A stretch of DNA of 64,000 bases. Origin: Trichococcus palustris (GTDB lineage Bacteria; Bacillota; Bacilli; Lactobacillales; Aerococcaceae). Below the pieces are notes generated by a model. It saw only the letters and a list, made by a program, of their open reading frames with translations. It did no database searches and was not told where the DNA came from. The translations under genes were made by a program, and so were the position numbers. The DNA is taken from contig NZ_FOTD01000001.1 of assembly GCF_900114465.1 (NCBI RefSeq), positions 186,001-250,000 of the forward strand. Direction: 5' to 3'. This document shows, in pieces, positions 37,980 to 47,239 of the stretch (positions are counted from its first letter, which is position 1; each line of letters begins with the position of its first letter).

Positions 37980-38219
37980 ATGTCAAATAAAAATATCGTC
38001 GTCTACACAAAGCCGAATTGTATGCAATGCAACTTCACCAAGAAATTCTTGGATGATAACAATATCAGCTACATAATAAAAGATGTCCATGCATCGGAAG
38101 AAGCATTGGCGGAAGTGAAGAATCTCGGATTCCAATCCTTGCCGGTAGTCGTTTTTGAAGGAACGGAACCCTTTTTCGGGTTCAGACCAGATTTACTGGA
38201 AGAATTGATCACAGCATAA
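37980..38219 (+). CDS. nrdH: NrdH-like glutaredoxin
   Basis: 79 residues from the ATG at 37980 (GGAGGG 8 bases before). Thioredoxin-fold redoxin with the active site CMQC at residues 14-17, the GFQSLPVVV cis-proline region and FFGFRPDLLEEL at the end. The C-x-Q-C active site and the FxGFRPDxL end are those of NrdH, which reduces class Ib ribonucleotide reductase and is itself reduced by thioredoxin reductase. No nrdEF genes are nearby in this window. Confidence 0.87.
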   Translation: MSNKNIVVYTKPNCMQCNFTKKFLDDNNISYIIKDVHASEEALAEVKNLGFQSLPVVVFEGTEPFFGFRPDLLEELITA

Positions 38220-38232
38220 TCGTTTCAATGAG

Positions 38233-38263
38233 GACTTGGGCATGCCGCTCAGGTCTTTTTTTG
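38233..38263 (+). terminator. Terminator of the NrdH-like gene
   Basis: GACTTGGGC (38233-38241) pairs with GCTCAGGTC (38247-38255) with two G-U pairs, followed by TTTTTTT. Confidence 0.8.
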
Positions 38264-38374
38264 TCGTGGTTATTTTCAGAAAAAGGCCGGTGGTTATATA
38301 TTCCGCTTTCATACGATATTCTCAAGTTTGTTAAAACATGATAAGATAGAGGAAGCATAAAAAAGGAGAGGCCT

Positions 38375-38950
38375 ATGAAAAATTTGGAAAACAGGATAGT
38401 GGAAGACGGTATTGTATTAGAAAATAACATACTGGACGTAGATTCTTTCTTAAATCACCAAATCGATCCGGTTTTGATGCAGGACATCGGAAAAGAATTC
38501 GCCAGACTGTTTCGGGATGAAGACATCACGAAGGTATTGACGGTGGAATCTTCCGGGATTGCACCGGCCGTATTCACTGGACTTTATTTGGAGGTTCCGG
38601 TCGTATTTGCAAGGAAAAACAAAAGCGTCACACTGAGAGACAACGTGTATGTGACGGACGTCTACTCCTATACGAAGGAAACCACGACTGAAATGTCGGC
38701 ATCAAAATTATTTTTGTCAAACCAAGATAAAGTTTTGATCATAGATGATTTTTTGGCAAACGGCCAAGCGGTTTCCGGCTTGCTTGCGCTGTGCAGACAG
38801 GCAGGGGCTTCGGTGGCAGGCGTCGGCATTGTCATCGAAAAATCTTTTCAAAAAGGCAGGATACTGCTGGAAGGGTCCGGGATAAGACTGGAGTCCCTTG
38901 CCCGAATCGAAAAAATGGATCCTGACAGCATAACCTTTATCAATCATTAA
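38375..38950 (+). CDS. xpt: Xanthine phosphoribosyltransferase
   Basis: 191 residues of the type I PRTase fold with the PRPP motif [17 protein letters not shown] near residue 125 and the Firmicutes Xpt end. It converts xanthine and PRPP to XMP in purine salvage. In many Firmicutes xpt is preceded by a guanine riboswitch; the short leader here (about 110 bases) contains no purine-riboswitch core. A weak promoter (TTCTCA 38319-38324, TAAGAT 38342-38347) and AAAGGAGAGG are seen. No permease gene follows. Confidence 0.93.
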   Translation: MKNLENRIVEDGIVLENNILDVDSFLNHQIDPVLMQDIGKEFARLFRDEDITKVLTVESSGIAPAVFTGLYLEVPVVFARKNKSVTLRDNVYVTDVYSYTKETTTEMSASKLFLSNQDKVLIIDDFLANGQAVSGLLALCRQAGASVAGVGIVIEKSFQKGRILLEGSGIRLESLARIEKMDPDSITFINH

Positions 38951-38967
38951 TTCAGGGGGCGGACGAA

Positions 38968-39384
38968 ATGACAGAAAGCTTATACCATACAGAAATTATC
39001 AACGATGAAGGATTGAACGGGACGGCATACGTGAAAGATGGCATAGCCGTTGTGACTTCCGATCCTTTGGCTGACACGCCGGGGACGAATCCAGAACAGC
39101 TATTCGGGCTTTCCTGGGCGACCTGCTTGAACGCAACCGTTGCGGCTCTTTTAAAAGGCCGAGGGATGGAAGCAAAATGCAAAGTCGAAGTCCACGTTGA
39201 TTATCATAGAGAAGAAAGCGGAAGAGGCTATTACTTCGATTTAAAAGCGATCATCGCAATCGAAGGACTGGAGTTGGAATTAGCAGAAAAGATTGCCCAA
39301 TCAGCCCATAAAAGATGTCCCGTATCGAAGATCATCGGTCCGTACGAGCACGTCAGCATCGCCGTCGTGCCTTATGTAGCATAA
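38968..39384 (+). CDS. OsmC/Ohr-family hydroperoxide reductase
   Basis: 138 residues. The two peroxidatic/resolving cysteines are in GLSWATCLNATV near residue 50 and KRCPVSK near residue 114. The protein LYHTEIINDEGLNGTAYVKDG start and ADTPGTNPEQLF segment fit the OsmC/Ohr superfamily. These dimers reduce organic hydroperoxides with dithiols such as dihydrolipoamide. It is closer to the small Ohr-like OsmC proteins; the exact subgroup is not resolved. It follows xpt by 17 bases, so the two may be co-transcribed. Confidence 0.88.
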   Translation: MTESLYHTEIINDEGLNGTAYVKDGIAVVTSDPLADTPGTNPEQLFGLSWATCLNATVAALLKGRGMEAKCKVEVHVDYHREESGRGYYFDLKAIIAIEGLELELAEKIAQSAHKRCPVSKIIGPYEHVSIAVVPYVA

Positions 39385-39464
39385 CGGGCTCCTTGTTGTT
39401 TGCGCTTTCTTGATGTTCTTGGGATATGTTAAAATGGAAGAAAATGAAAAGGGTGGCGTGGAAT

Positions 39465-40925
39465 ATGCTGAAAAACTTTGATTTTAATGCCGTTGATACA
39501 ACCTTTGCCGACCGGAAAAGATCTGAATTGGGCGCCGAACTGGCAGCTTTGCAGAGGAAACTGCTGAACAGCGACTCTTCACTGCTGATCATTGTCGATG
39601 GCTGGGAATCCTCCGGCAAAGGGTACATGTTAAAGGAGTTTACGCGTGAACTTGATCCGCGTTATTTTGAAGTGAGTCTCTACGATGAGCCGACCGACGA
39701 GGAAAAGGCACATCCTTTCCTGTGGCGTTTTTCACGGGACTTGCCGGCGAAAGGGCGCATTGCGCTTTTTGACAGGAGCTTCTATTTTGAATTGATGAGC
39801 GAATTGAAGCTTTCCGATAAGAAGCTGAATCACCAATTGACGGACGTCAGTTTTCTGGAGCGGATGTTGACTGCGGATAATACGCTGGTCATCAAGTTTT
39901 TCCTGCATCAGAAAGAAAAAACGATGGTAAAAAGAATCGAAAATCTAAAAAAAGATCCCTACCGCGAATTACTGATTACGGCTGAAGACGAGTTGCAGAT
40001 CAAGAAATACAGCAAATACCTGAACCATTTTGACGAAGTGTTGGAAAGAACGAATTTCGAAGGATCCCCATGGCATATCATCTCCACGGAAGACTTAAAA
40101 AATGCCTCCAGAGAGGCTTTAGGGATCACCATAAGGGCATTGAAAGAACATTTGGAAAAACCGTCTGGGGAAGAAGCAGATGTCCCTCGTCCTGCGTCGG
40201 CCATAAAGCCATTGGCAAAAATCGACTTATCGAAAACAATCACCGAACAGGAATATGAAGCGCAGCTGGAAAAGCTCCAAAAGGAAGCCGGCGAAATCGT
40301 CTATGAATTATGGATCAAAAAAATTCCCTGCATTCTTGTCTTCGAAGGGACGGATGCGGCAGGGAAAGGGGGAGCGATCAGCCGTTTGACCCGGATGATG
40401 GATCCCAGGAGCTTTGACGTCGCCACAACAGCGGCACCGACTGAGCAGGAAAGGCAGTACAATTACCTGTGGCGTTTCTACCAGACTTTCCCAAGCAGAG
40501 GCAAACTGACCATTTATGACAGAAGCTGGTACGGACGGGTATTGGTGGAACGCGTGGAAGGGTTCACGCCTGAATACCGCTGGGCTGCGGCTTATGATGA
40601 AATCAACGAAATGGAACACAACCTCGTCCATGATGGCAATCTCATTATCAAATTCCTGCTCGTCATCGACAAAGAAGAACAAGAAAAACGGTTTAAAGAA
40701 CGCGAAGCGGACCCGGAAAAGATCTATAAGCTGACCGAAGACGACTGGCGCAATCATGAAAAATTTGACGTATATGAAGAAGCGATGAACGAAATGCTTG
40801 TTCGTACAAACACAATTGACGCACCATGGATCATTGTCGAAGGAAAACAAAAAGAATTCGCCAGAATAAAGGTGCTGAAGGAGTTCATCGGACGGGCAAA
40901 AGCATTCATCAAAAAAAATAGCTAA
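39465..40925 (+). CDS. Tandem-domain PPK2-type polyphosphate kinase / polyphosphate:AMP phosphotransferase
   Basis: 486 residues from the ATG at 39465 (GGGTGG upstream); earlier ATGs lack a site. Two PPK2 domains follow each other. Domain 1 has a Walker-like loop GWESSGKG near residue 43 and FDRSFYFE; domain 2 has EGTDAAGKGGAI near residue 290 and YDRSWYGRVLVERVEGF. The lid-module arginines and RRMWRR-type patterns are better kept in domain 2 (PSRGKLTIYDRSWYG). Two-domain PPK2 enzymes transfer phosphate from polyphosphate to AMP giving ADP (class II), with the C-terminal domain usually the catalytic one. The direct precursor or donor use here is inferred. Confidence 0.87.
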   Translation: MLKNFDFNAVDTTFADRKRSELGAELAALQRKLLNSDSSLLIIVDGWESSGKGYMLKEFTRELDPRYFEVSLYDEPTDEEKAHPFLWRFSRDLPAKGRIALFDRSFYFELMSELKLSDKKLNHQLTDVSFLERMLTADNTLVIKFFLHQKEKTMVKRIENLKKDPYRELLITAEDELQIKKYSKYLNHFDEVLERTNFEGSPWHIISTEDLKNASREALGITIRALKEHLEKPSGEEADVPRPASAIKPLAKIDLSKTITEQEYEAQLEKLQKEAGEIVYELWIKKIPCILVFEGTDAAGKGGAISRLTRMMDPRSFDVATTAAPTEQERQYNYLWRFYQTFPSRGKLTIYDRSWYGRVLVERVEGFTPEYRWAAAYDEINEMEHNLVHDGNLIIKFLLVIDKEEQEKRFKEREADPEKIYKLTEDDWRNHEKFDVYEEAMNEMLVRTNTIDAPWIIVEGKQKEFARIKVLKEFIGRAKAFIKKNS

Positions 40926-40946
40926 AATATGAGCGGGGCGTGCAAA

Positions 40947-42152
40947 TTGTTAACAAATAAGAGAATAACCGTATATGTAACCGGAGGAATTGCTGTATAT
41001 AAGGCAGCGGACCTTGTCAGAAAATTGATCAAGGCTGGAGCTGATGTGAAGGTCGCCATGACTGCATCCGCTCAGGAGTTCGTCACGCCGTTGACCTTTC
41101 AAGTATTGAGCAAGCATGATGTATCCACAGATACCTTCAACGAAAGGGAGGCGCAATTCGTCAACCATATCCATTTGGCCGATTGGACCGAGCTTGCCAT
41201 CGTTGCGCCGGCAACAGCAAATGTCATCGCCAAGATGGCTAACGGAATCGCCGATGACTTTGTGTCGACGGCTTTATTGGCGACAACCGCACCAAAACTG
41301 ATTGTGCCGGCGATGAATCAACATATGCTGGAAAATCCGGCTACAGTCCGCAATCTGGCCAGCCTGAAGGAATATGGTTATGAGGTCATGGAACCGGCAA
41401 CTGGATTCCTTGCTGAAGGATACGAAGGGAAGGGGCGCATGCCGGAACCTGATCAGATTGTCGAGGCAGCCCAACATTTTCTGGTGCAGCAGACTAAGGA
41501 TTTGCCGCTAAAAGGAAAATCCGTCATCATCACAGCTGGGGGAACAAAAGAACGGATTGACCCGGTGCGTTTCATCACAAATGATTCATCCGGAAAAATG
41601 GGCTACAGCTTAGCCAAAGCCGCCCGCAATCTCGGTGCTCAGGTGACACTGATATCTACGACCAATCAATTGCCAATTCCATTCGGAGTTGCATTCGTTC
41701 CGGTGCAATCTGCGGCAGAAATGGAAAAAGCGGTCTTCGCTAAATTTAACGATAGTGATATCGTGATCATGGCTGCAGCCGTATCGGATTACAGGCCGAA
41801 AACGGAAGCTGCCTATAAGATCAAGAAAACGAACGAGGACTTAACCTTGATTCTTGAAAAGACAACAGATATCTTAGCAAGGCTTGGAAAAGAAAAAAAA
41901 CACCAATTTTTGATCGGTTTTGCAGCTGAAACAAATGATGTGGAAACGTACGCAAAAGACAAACTGGCGCGTAAGAATGCCAACATGATTGTAGCAAACG
42001 ACGTATCTCAAGCAAATGCAGGCTTCAACAAGGATACGAATGAAGTGATTATTTATCAACCACAATTGGATCCGATCCATATATCGGTCCGATCCAAGGA
42101 CGCAGTCGCTGAAGAAATTCTGCATGCAGCGATCAACACACTGAATCTCTGA
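40947..42152 (+). CDS. coaBC: Bifunctional phosphopantothenoylcysteine decarboxylase / synthetase CoaBC
   Basis: 401 residues from a TTG at 40947 preceded by GCGGGGCG; an ATG at 40929 adds six unlikely residues with no site. CoaC part (about 1-175): KRITVYVTGGIAVYKA, the catalytic histidine in FVNHIHLADW, APATANVIAKMANGIADD and PAMNQHM. CoaB part: GKSVIITAGGTKERIDPVRFITNDSSGKMGY near residue 190, AAAVSDYRPK and the KKTNEDLTLIL lysine region. It makes 4'-phosphopantetheine from phosphopantothenate and cysteine in CoA synthesis. It follows the PPK2 gene by 21 bases. Confidence 0.95.
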   Translation: MLTNKRITVYVTGGIAVYKAADLVRKLIKAGADVKVAMTASAQEFVTPLTFQVLSKHDVSTDTFNEREAQFVNHIHLADWTELAIVAPATANVIAKMANGIADDFVSTALLATTAPKLIVPAMNQHMLENPATVRNLASLKEYGYEVMEPATGFLAEGYEGKGRMPEPDQIVEAAQHFLVQQTKDLPLKGKSVIITAGGTKERIDPVRFITNDSSGKMGYSLAKAARNLGAQVTLISTTNQLPIPFGVAFVPVQSAAEMEKAVFAKFNDSDIVIMAAAVSDYRPKTEAAYKIKKTNEDLTLILEKTTDILARLGKEKKHQFLIGFAAETNDVETYAKDKLARKNANMIVANDVSQANAGFNKDTNEVIIYQPQLDPIHISVRSKDAVAEEILHAAINTLNL

Positions 42153-42219
42153 AAAGAATGAGACTGGTTGGAATGAAAAAAGATTAAAAAGCTTTTAAAA
42201 ATAAAATTTTAGTTACACT

Positions 42220-42267
42220 ATAGCAAAATTGCGAACGTATTTAAAATAACGCAATTTTGCTATTTTA
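42220..42267 (+). terminator. Terminator of coaBC
   Basis: ATAGCAAAATTGCG (42220-42233) and CGCAATTTTGCTAT (42250-42263) form a perfect 14-bp stem followed by TTTT. Confidence 0.88.
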
Positions 42268-42328
42268 ATGTATTCGAAGAGAGCTCATTTAGATAAACCG
42301 TACTATCCATTCAATCTCTATATAACTT

Positions 42329-42728
42329 GGTATAATATATATTATGTAAACTAGAATATATATTTTTATGGATGGCTATATAAATAGCGATCCTCCCCCT
42401 GTTCCATAAGGATTTCCAGGTCAATAATCATTTCAAAATAAATGAGCGTTCAAAAAGGATATTTTTTATTTGTTATGCGCATTTTTCTGCCTAAAGCTGA
42501 ACGGATTAGCTGTCAGGAAATTATTTTTCTAAAGTTTCCATAGATAAACCAGAAAACATGCCCGTTTAAGCAGCGACAGCAAAAAGATTGAATCGGTGCG
42601 TTTGCATCGGAATGAAGTTCCCAGCAAGAAGAGTGGATTTGCGTATGATTGTCCGAAAAATGCTATCAGAGGTCGGCAGTTCTCTTTATAAGTGAATCAG
42701 CGAAGATTGCTTAAAACTGATTTTTTTT
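42329..42728 (+). ncRNA. Possible small transcription unit without a gene
   Basis: TGGTATAAT (42328-42336) is an extended -10. Downstream, TTATGGA (42366-42372) pairs with TCCATAA (42403-42409) around an inner hairpin, and AATCAG (42695-42700) pairs with CTGATT (42717-42722) before an eight-T run. No coding frame is evident. A roughly 390-base RNA is possible but not of a class I recognise. Confidence 0.28.
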
Positions 42729-43322
42729 GCCTGATTACATATTGCCATCGTAAGGATTGAATAAGCTGAATGCGACAACTAGATGAATGAAGCAGCTAGA
42801 CAGCTGATACACCGTTAAGATGGATTTAACCGAATGTCAAAGCATCTACTGTCAAAAAGGTTTGTTTAAAAAGTGCAACAAACCTTTGCTGAATATCAGT
42901 CGTCGTTGATAACCGTCGGATCCAAATATAATCACAAATAATCCATTGATCAATTAACTAAAATAATAAATTTCTGATCATCAGGAATTTATTATATGGA
43001 GTAAATCAGTAAATTTTTTTTGCATTCATTATTTTTCATGTCTGCATTAATTATCATGCCAGTGTATTTTAAAGGATTCGCTGCCGGCGAAGATGCTTAT
43101 GGAGTGGATTTGATTACTCCTAGCAGCGAACATTACTGACTCGAATGCCCGGATAGTAATGGCGGTGTTGACCTGTGAAATAAAGTCATCTCTATACGCC
43201 CCACTCGTACATAGCCAAACAGGATAGGGCGAGCGGCTGCAGACTACATCTCCCCTTTTTTATTTGTTCTTTACCCTACGCGGGGAATGATTCCCCGACT
43301 ACTTCAGCAGGCCCGTTATCAC
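42729..43322. other. Gene-free stretch with several isolated hairpins
   Basis: Hairpins: AAAGGTTTGTT (42856-42866) with 42877-42887; a 14-bp stem TAATAAATTTCTGA (42964-42977) with 42981-42994, one G-U; and nested TTCGCTGC/GCAGCGAA (43077-43084, 43123-43130) around GGAGT/ACTCC. I see no protein remnant. Confidence 0.4.
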
Positions 43323-43323
43323 A

Positions 43324-43352
43324 CCAAAAAGGAGCCATTATCTAGAATGACT
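43324..43352 (-). terminator. Terminator of the second S66 peptidase gene
   Basis: On the minus strand GGAGTCATT (43352-43344) pairs with AATGGCTCC (43337-43329), one G-U, followed by TTTTT. Confidence 0.75.
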
Positions 43353-43387
43353 CCCCTGTCTCGCCCTATTCTTCTCTTAAGTGCCGT

Positions 43388-44416
43388 CTACTCCACACGG
43401 ATGATTTTGATATCCGTGTCGAAGCTGAGTGTTCCGCCGATAGGCAAAACACAATGCGGCGTCGTATGCCCAAAATCAACATTTGCCATTATTGGAACGC
43501 CCTTCAGCGCGGCTTTCCGGCTTATTATCGCCCTTAGCTCGTCCATAGATAAGTTTGATTTCTTTTGGAATCGACCAAAAAGGACCCCCTTCACTTCATA
43601 CGGATCCACCGCCTGCAGCAATGATTCCAGATTTCTGTCGAATTCTTCCGCGAATGTCAGGTCATCATCTTCGAGAATCAAAATAGCATTCGCCAATTCC
43701 GGCATATAAGCAGTCCCCTGCAACAAGTTCAAAGTACATAAGTTCCCGCCTATCGCTGTACCCTTTGCTTGGCCTGCTTGGATCACCTCGTAGCCTTCGT
43801 TTGCCAGGAATATCCGATTTTCTTGGTCCAGATACCATTCGTCATCGCTCCATTGCTCAGAGGGAACGATTTCGAACGGTCCATCTGTAAGAAACATACT
43901 TTCGAATTTTTGGACGGTGTAAGATATGCCCTTCTTCATGCCGAAAGTCGAGAAATGAGGTCCGTAGTAGGTAATCAACCCTGTTTTCTTATAAATCGCA
44001 TTCGTCAACGCCGTGATGTCCGAATAGCCGCAAATAATTTTTGGGTTTTGCGCAATCAGATCATAGTCGATATACGGCAGCAGTTGATTGGAATTGAAGC
44101 CGCCGATAACGGTCAGGATTGCCTTCACGTTTTTATTTGAGAAAGCATCATGCAAATCCGCGAGCCTGTTCTCTATGGAAGCCGAGTTATGCAAATCATT
44201 TTCGTGTACATGCTTGCCGAACGTAACTCTGAGTCCCCTATCCTCTAGACAAGCAATAGCTCTTTGGATGGTGTCGTCACTGAGGATGCACGTAGAGCGC
44301 GCCGGTGCAATAACCCGTATTTCGTCCCCTCTTTTTAGTTTGTCCGGTTTGATATCCAACTTTCCCTTATCCATATTCTTCATCGCATCCATTCGCATCG
44401 ATTTATTTATTATCAC
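43388..44416 (-). CDS. S66-family LD-carboxypeptidase / MccF-like peptidase
   Basis: Up to 342 residues. The start is unclear: a GTG at 44416 and ATGs at 44398, 44392, 44383 and 44374 are all in frame and none has a clean site; the domain itself begins at LKRGDEIRVIAPARS. The nucleophile serine is in ICGYSDITAL near residue 132, the catalytic glutamate region in ILILEDDDLTFAEEFDRNL and the histidine in NVDFGHTTPHCVLPIGGTLSFD. The C-terminus after PIGG is complete, unlike the other S66 protein at 32 kb. Likely cuts L,D-peptides or detoxifies aminoacyl-nucleotide compounds. Single-gene unit. Confidence 0.87.
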   Translation of the reverse strand: MIINKSMRMDAMKNMDKGKLDIKPDKLKRGDEIRVIAPARSTCILSDDTIQRAIACLEDRGLRVTFGKHVHENDLHNSASIENRLADLHDAFSNKNVKAILTVIGGFNSNQLLPYIDYDLIAQNPKIICGYSDITALTNAIYKKTGLITYYGPHFSTFGMKKGISYTVQKFESMFLTDGPFEIVPSEQWSDDEWYLDQENRIFLANEGYEVIQAGQAKGTAIGGNLCTLNLLQGTAYMPELANAILILEDDDLTFAEEFDRNLESLLQAVDPYEVKGVLFGRFQKKSNLSMDELRAIISRKAALKGVPIMANVDFGHTTPHCVLPIGGTLSFDTDIKIIRVE

Positions 44417-44745
44417 ATCCCTAGTTGCTCGCTACTTAGTTGAGCATCCCTTCCCGAACCACACACGGTTGCTGAGAAAATCATTGAACATCTCCAACCA
44501 TTCCCTACGCGAAAATAATGTGACGCGCCATAACTTCAAACCCGTGCCGTTACAGTAGTCATTTTGTGATAATTCATAGTTTCATCTTATCACCCACTCC
44601 AGATGTATTCCAATCATTATCGAAGCTTTCAACTTTTTTTGATTATAGCAGACTAAACCAATCATAATTTTTGATAACCTTAACAGCAGCGGTATAATTA
44701 AGGGAAAGAAATGGTGCGAGCGCTATGTTAAAGGGGAAAGACGAA
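44417..44745. other. Intergenic region
   Basis: Divergent upstream regions of the S66 gene and the zinc-ribbon gene. No strong promoter or operator was recognised beyond AT-rich tracts. Confidence 0.4.
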
Positions 44746-44922
44746 ATGATAAATAAATTCCATGAAAATACTTTCCATTTTGAATGTCCGAATTGTGGTT
44801 ATCCTTTCAAACCACCCGTACATCTCTTGTTGTTTACTTTCCATATAGGGTTTAACGTATTTCTAGTGTGTCCGCATTGCGGTTATAGAGGTTTGATGCC
44901 TGTGATAAAGGATGATAAGTGA
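44746..44922 (+). CDS. Small zinc-ribbon membrane-associated protein
   Basis: 58 residues from the ATG at 44746, with AAAGGGGAAAG upstream; a longer frame from 44725 lacks a site. Two CxxC knuckles, CPNCGY near residue 14 and CPHCGYRG near residue 43, form a zinc ribbon. The stretch between them (VHLLLFTFHIGFNVFLV) is hydrophobic enough to be a membrane hairpin or buried core. Function unknown; similar short proteins are common hypothetical genes in Firmicutes. Confidence 0.65.
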   Translation: MINKFHENTFHFECPNCGYPFKPPVHLLLFTFHIGFNVFLVCPHCGYRGLMPVIKDDK

Positions 44923-45091
44923 ACTGCACCCACTCAGATAAAACTTGCGGGTTTGCGCTTGAACATGAAGCTTCCTAGCAACAGGGTCTACTTGCCGGGC
45001 GTATGACTTCATTCACAGTAACCAGTTCCTTTCCCATACCCCAGACTGTCTCGGTCATTCCGATAGTAGACTTATTTCCATAAAATAAAAA

Positions 45092-45127
45092 AAGGGAACC
45101 TTTCAGTTATAGATGAAAGGTTCCCTT
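45092..45127 (-). terminator. Terminator of the DUF2087 regulator
   Basis: AAGGGAACCTTTCA (45092-45105) and TGAAAGGTTCCCTT (45114-45127) pair perfectly; the minus strand continues TTTTTTATTTTA. Confidence 0.9.
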
Positions 45128-45144
45128 AAAGTCTTATTATGACG

Positions 45145-45888
45145 TTATTTCGTTTCTTTGAGCCAATAGGTCGAACCGTCTTTGTTTCGATCCATGTAGC
45201 CGAGTTCAATCAAATAACGACGGAGCATGACATAGTCAGTATAGACAGTCTTCAAGATTTCGTTCACTTCTTTCTCGGTGTATAACGCACCCGGCGAAAA
45301 ACGATTGAGTGCGTGCTTCAGGATGATGACTTTCCGCTTCTCTTTGCTTGGGAACGTCTCGATGGCACCATCCAACCCATTCGTGAAATACGTTGCCAAT
45401 ACTTTTTCTTGTTCTTTTTCCGTGATCATATATTTTGCATCCACAATTTTGTCCTCCTTACGAACCTGTTCATATGCTTGTTCCTTGGCCAGGGTATGCA
45501 TTATTGCCATGAATACTTTGGCCTGTTTCTCTTTTTCTTTCAGTTTAAACCGGTGCTGCCGGATCGTGGAAACGCTGTTCGCATTCGTCCGGTTCACTAT
45601 CTCCTTATCGGTCAACCCATTATAGAAGAGCTTTAATAATTCCGATTGGACTTCAGACAGTCCGGTGTGCTTTTTATCTAATTGCAGCAACGCTTCGAAT
45701 ACCGAGCCGTGGCTATCCCCCAAGTGCAGAGAAACCGTCCGTTCCGCATTGAAGAAACGATCTTCTATCTGGAATATTTCATCACTGTCAAATCGTTCAC
45801 CGCAAAAGAGGCATTCGTACATACCCTCTTTTCCCAACAATCTGTACCCCTTGATTAATTCATCCAGAGTTACTTCCTCTAAATCCAT
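45145..45888 (-). CDS. Transcriptional regulator with LuxR-like HTH and DUF2087 domain
   Basis: 247 residues from the ATG at 45888, preceded by GGAGGTGACAGACTG. The N-terminus has a CxxC pair (YECLFCGERFDSDEIF, about residues 24-40), perhaps a metal or redox site. The middle has a LuxR-type helix-turn-helix (LSEVQSELLKLFYNGLTDKEIVNRTNANSVSTIRQHRFKLKEK). The C-terminal DUF2087 domain spans about 175-245 (FPSKEKRKVIILKHALNRFSPGALYTEKEVNEIL). Proteins of this build occur in Firmicutes as uncharacterised regulators. Targets are unknown; an ABC ATPase gene follows upstream on the same strand but is separate. Confidence 0.85.
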   Translation of the reverse strand: MDLEEVTLDELIKGYRLLGKEGMYECLFCGERFDSDEIFQIEDRFFNAERTVSLHLGDSHGSVFEALLQLDKKHTGLSEVQSELLKLFYNGLTDKEIVNRTNANSVSTIRQHRFKLKEKEKQAKVFMAIMHTLAKEQAYEQVRKEDKIVDAKYMITEKEQEKVLATYFTNGLDGAIETFPSKEKRKVIILKHALNRFSPGALYTEKEVNEILKTVYTDYVMLRRYLIELGYMDRNKDGSTYWLKETK

Positions 45889-45985
45889 CAGTCTGTCACC
45901 TCCTTCTTTATTCATAAACAATTATACTATTTGTTTACGAATAAGTAAACAAATGACGTTAGAAGATTATTTTCTCGCCAAGAAA

Positions 45986-46025
45986 ATAGCCACCGCAGTT
46001 TTCCTGCAAAAACTGCGGTGGCTAT
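45986..46025 (-). terminator. Terminator of the ABC ATPase gene
   Basis: ATAGCCACCGCAGTTT (45986-46001) and AAACTGCGGTGGCTAT (46010-46025) form a perfect 16-bp stem; the minus strand continues TTTCTT. Confidence 0.85.
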
Positions 46026-46055
46026 CTGTTCAGATGATTATTTCGTATAAAGCAT

Positions 46056-46829
46056 TTATTTCGGGAATACTGCCAACCGATTTTGGGACATGCGGAGTGT
46101 CTGCACAGGCTTCTCATAGAAGCCATTCAGTATTTCCTCATTCAATAGTTCGGCGGTCTTGCCGGTCTTATAGATTCGGCCGTCTTTCAAGAGCAAAAGG
46201 TTCTTGAAGCATGGCAAGATTTCTTCCGTATGGTGGCTGACATAGATCATAGTGGGTCCGGAAGGGGCATCCGCGATATGTTGGATGTCTTCCAATAATT
46301 TTTCTTTGGCGAAAAGATCCAGTCCATTGCAGGGTTCATCCAGAATCAATATTTCCGGTTCCGCCATCAAAGCACGCGCAATCAGGATAATTTGCTGCTG
46401 GCCTTGGGATAGAATGCCGTAGCGCTTGCCTATGAGCTCTTTGCCCCCGCATTTGACCAGCAATTCCTTGGCTTTCTCTTTTTCGGCTTCTGTCGTTAGG
46501 GCCCAGACGCCGATGGTCGCAAACTTTCCACTTAACACAATACTTTCGGCGATATCATTCGGACTGATCTGTTGCTGCAAAGCGGAACTTACCCAGCCGA
46601 TCCTTTTCCGTAACGCAGGGATTTCCGTTTTGCCGAACGTTTCCCCGAGAACGATCAAGGTACCGCTGCTCGGCCAAATATATCCATTCAATAATTGCAG
46701 AAGGGTCGTTTTGCCGGATCCGTTCAAGCCCAGGATCGCCCAATGCTCTCCTTTTATGACATGCCAATTGATGTCATTCAGAATCTTCCGATTATCGCGT
46801 ACCACATTTACATGATCAAATCTGATCAT
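46056..46829 (-). CDS. ABC transporter ATP-binding protein, YlmA-like
   Basis: 257 residues from the ATG at 46829 (GGGGTG 6 bases upstream; ATG at 46835 and GTG at 46838 are alternatives). Walker A GLNGSGKTT near residue 35, signature LSQGQQQ near 141 (non-canonical LSQGQ in place of LSGGQ), Walker B ILILDEPCNGLD near 161 and the switch histidine in YVSHHTEE. No permease gene is adjacent. The layout, with LSQGQ and a stand-alone gene, matches the YlmA/ModF-like ATPases of Firmicutes whose transport partner is unknown. Confidence 0.87.
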   Translation of the reverse strand: MIRFDHVNVVRDNRKILNDINWHVIKGEHWAILGLNGSGKTTLLQLLNGYIWPSSGTLIVLGETFGKTEIPALRKRIGWVSSALQQQISPNDIAESIVLSGKFATIGVWALTTEAEKEKAKELLVKCGGKELIGKRYGILSQGQQQIILIARALMAEPEILILDEPCNGLDLFAKEKLLEDIQHIADAPSGPTMIYVSHHTEEILPCFKNLLLLKDGRIYKTGKTAELLNEEILNGFYEKPVQTLRMSQNRLAVFPK

Positions 46830-47124
46830 TCCCATCACCCCGCCTAATATTCTGTGCAGCCATCGTTTCTATTGAAAATATAACATAACTGAATTGTAAA
46901 TTAAAGTTTCCGTTTGATCGGCTCTGCTGCATCCAAATAGGCACCCATGGAGAAACGACACCTCGTTTGTAAGGGGACAACGACTGGAAAATGAGATAAA
47001 ATATTCGCAATCGCTCCCGATCATCTGACATCGGAAGAATCGGGAGAAATGTTCAGCGATTAGAAAGCTAGTATGGTTACGCTGCACACATCCCCTCCAT
47101 TCGGCTTTTTTTCCGAACAATTAG

Positions 47125-47139
47125 AATTTAATGAAAATA
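47125..47139 (+). promoter_or_regulatory. CodY-like box before the ilv promoter
   Basis: AATTTAATGAAAATA differs from the CodY consensus AATTTTCWGAAAATT at three positions and lies 16 bases before the -35. CodY control of ilv genes by branched-chain amino acids is usual in Firmicutes. Confidence 0.4.
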
Positions 47140-47154
47140 AAATGAAATAAATTG

Positions 47155-47183
47155 TTGACACTCTCATGTAAATCTTATATGAT
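47155..47183 (+). promoter_or_regulatory. Sigma-A promoter of the ilv operon
   Basis: TTGACA (47155-47160), exactly 17 bases, TATGAT (47178-47183). Confidence 0.88.
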
Positions 47184-47239
47184 TATATCAATCACTAACC
47201 AATACAATTAAAAAATAAAACAGAGATCAGGTATCCCAT

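Noticed and set aside
38264-38374. Guanine riboswitch before xpt
   Set aside because: The leader is short and lacks the paired P2/P3 loop core of purine riboswitches.
43279-43295. CGGGGAATGATTCCCCG hairpin as terminator of the S66 gene
   Set aside because: No T run on either side; the U-tailed hairpin at 43324-43352 is a better terminator.
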